DNA of 64,000 nt from Phaseolus vulgaris. Taxonomy: Eukaryota > Streptophyta > Magnoliopsida > Fabales > Fabaceae. Below the pieces are notes generated by a model. It worked only from the letters and a program-made list of their open reading frames with translations, searched no databases and was not told the origin of the DNA. This document shows, one piece after another, positions 62,211 to 64,000 of this stretch. The translations under genes and the position numbers were made by a program. The stretch lies in assembly GCF_000499845.2 (NCBI RefSeq), contig NC_023756.2, positions 46,329,947 through 46,393,946 of the forward strand. Direction: 5' to 3'. Within the stretch, counting starts at the first letter, position 1, and each line of letters opens with the position of its first letter.

Positions 62211-62432
62211 TTTTTTTTATCAACAACAACAACTAAATAAAAGTGAACCACTTCAGGGGTGGATCAACCCTTATACAAGAAATACATAATCCAACGTCTA
62301 ACACGACCCTCCAAACCAAACAGGCAAGTCCACACTAAGAACCTAAAAACCTAAAAAACATCAAATAACCAAACGCATATATTCCAAAGGTTTCAAACAC
62401 CAACTGGAAAAGGAAACCAAAGCAGTGCGCGT
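62211..62432 (-). mobile_element. Short LINE 3' end
   Basis: The left edge 'ttttttttatcaacaacaac' plus 'ggggtggatcaacccttata' matches the left edge of the LINE at 25727 (there 'gggatggttcaaccctta'). Read on the minus strand this is a LINE tail ending in an A tract. The element is truncated so far that no coding part remains. The right boundary is approximate and no clear target-site duplication was seen. Confidence 0.55.
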
Positions 62433-62439
62433 CTCTTGC

Positions 62440-63230
62440 CTTCATTTTTCTCTTTTGTTCATCTTTGTTCTATTTTATATTAAAAGACAACTCTCATTAT
62501 CTTTAGTCCTTGACTATGGGCTTGTTCAGTAACATCCAGCCGTCTCACATTGCTTATGAGTCGAGATCATGGATAATTTAATTACACATTACTCTTATAA
62601 TCCTTCAAAACGTAATGAAACTTTGAGCTCCAAAGTGGACAATATTTTGGATGCAGTAATTGATAAGTTAGCTAATTTATGATTTATTCATAGAAAATCT
62701 TTTCATTGGTATAATAGGTTTCCATCTAGTCTGTTCTTGGAATTCTTTATGAATATGTATAGTCTACATATGTATCTTTTTTGTTAACATGTGAGTTTTT
62801 GTCTAGTCTCCTTAATAAAATATTTTTTTATGTGATGACAAATGATTGTTGTTACTTGAAGTATCAACATCTGATATTTTAAGTTATATAATGATGTCTA
62901 ATATGAAAATTTTTATTTAATAAAAAAAGTAAGCAATATTTTGAATGAGTGATTATTCCTAATTATTTTATCTCAACAGAAATCAAAACGAAATTATTAA
63001 AATTTTAAAATAAATAGTTTATTATGCATTAGTATACTTAAGAGGTGGTAAAAATCTTCTCATTTACGTCAGAAGAAAATTCCGTTTTTCCTCAAATATA
63101 TGCATATCAAATCTACACTAAATAAAATAAAACCAGAATATGTGGATACTTACAAATGATGAACATACATATTTTACTATATACCTGCAAGGGTTTAAAT
63201 AGTTATTAATATTAATTAAATATGTTAGAG
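62440..63230. other. AT-rich intergenic stretch, nothing recognised
   Basis: No supported coding sequence or structured repeat. Confidence 0.45.
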
Positions 63231-63239
63231 TTTGATTTT

Positions 63240-63515
63240 TAATGTATACGGTAAGATTAATAAATTAGCTGTTAATTTATAGTTTGTAGTTCATTCTTTT
63301 TATATTTCAATATATTTGGTCAGTATCTTTAATTTTTTATCTATTATTAATTATTTAATTTTATAAAAAAAATTCATTATCGTTAATTATTAATTAATAT
63401 TTGTATTCTTTAATTTTTGTATGTACTTTAAATTAAAAAAAAAATACTATAAAAGAAATAACTAATGTTTCATTACTTAAAGCTTATATAAAAATTACAT
63501 ATATAATATGAAAGG
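63240..63515. repeat. AT-rich duplicated segment, right copy
   Basis: Partner of 60690-60989, including 'aaagaaataactaatgtttc' at about 63449. It lacks the LTR and so shows the uninterrupted left flank. Confidence 0.6.
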
Positions 63516-63844
63516 TAAGAAATTGATTGTTTATAAAAAAATTATCTTATTTATCAACACTTTATTTATCATGGATTGGATCGAATTTGGTCGAATTCAG
63601 ATCCAATTTGATCAATCTAATATTATCTAAATTGAATATTTTAAATTTTATATCCGGTCATTTAATTTATTGAGTTAGTCAAATATAAATTACAAGTTAA
63701 TTTGAACAAATTATTCAGATTATGAATTCATATCAAGTTATTTTTTTAATAAAATATTTTATTTTAAATAAATGAAATAAATACACCAAATCTTTAAAAA
63801 AAATCATATGTGTGATTTTAATGATTATTTAATTTTATATAGTT

Positions 63845-64000
63845 TATTATTAAATTTTAAAAAGTATTAACCAAAAATAAATTTTAAAATTTAAAATATA
63901 CTTACAAATTTATAAATATTAAAATATTCTTTTTAAGATTAGTTTAGATACTCATAAATTCTAATCTATGATCCAAATTCAACCCTTATTATTTGTTTTA
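63845..64000. repeat. Start of a further duplicated unit at the right edge
   Basis: 'aaatttaaaatatacttaca' and the next 25 or so bases match about 38330-38380 exactly, and diverged similarity continues to the window end ('acccttattatttgtttta' against 'ctgattgttattatctattt'). At 38.32 kb this sequence marks the transition into block A. Confidence 0.6.

Noticed and set aside
1..64000. tRNA, rRNA, CRISPR, operon-type or disease-resistance (NB-LRR) genes
   Set aside because: None was recognised on either strand. An NB-LRR neighbour would have supported a khipu-type subtelomere, but no P-loop or LRR wording was seen.

Overview
The window looks like nuclear DNA from a legume, most likely a Phaseolus or Vigna relative. 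It is AT-rich and low in gene density. It holds a run of A-type (CYP71-clan) cytochrome P450 genes with one phase-0 intron, which I read as CYP736A-like, surrounded by plant LTR-retrotransposon, LINE and MITE debris. The species call is inference; nothing bacterial or viral-particle-like is visible. All intact protein-coding genes I can defend are P450s on the minus strand.

Layout: (1) 1-18162 is a satellite array with a monomer of about 539 bp, roughly 30 copies in one orientation and then, after a sharp switch near 16562, about three copies in the opposite orientation. (2) 18163-26757 and 29523-38318 are two copies of a segmental duplication of about 8.7 kb, each with an apparently complete P450 of 511 codons (genes 1 and 2). 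The satellite abuts the 3' side of copy 1 exactly where the similarity to copy 2 begins. Between the copies lie one unrecognised ORF and a decayed fragment of a further P450. (3) 38.4-59.1 kb holds three copies of another duplicated block (A, B, C). Each carries the same decayed Ty1/copia fragment downstream of a P450: genes 3 and 5 look complete (499 codons), while gene 4 has lost exon 1 and carries a frameshift and a heme-loop substitution. (4) 59-64 kb is gene-free: old repeats, a 726-bp solo LTR, a LINE 3' end, and at the right edge the start of sequence that also begins near 38.32 kb, which suggests that duplicated material continues outside the window.

The P450s would be ER-anchored monooxygenases needing a P450 reductase; their substrates cannot be read from sequence. 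They fall into two subgroups (genes 1-2 and genes 3-5) that share the intron position, so the locus appears to have grown by repeated tandem or segmental duplication, with later loss (gene 4, the 28-kb relic) and active-site divergence (gene 1). Several mobile-element calls are well supported because a duplicated partner preserves the empty site or because flanking target-site duplications are visible. All comparisons were made by eye, without alignment or database search.
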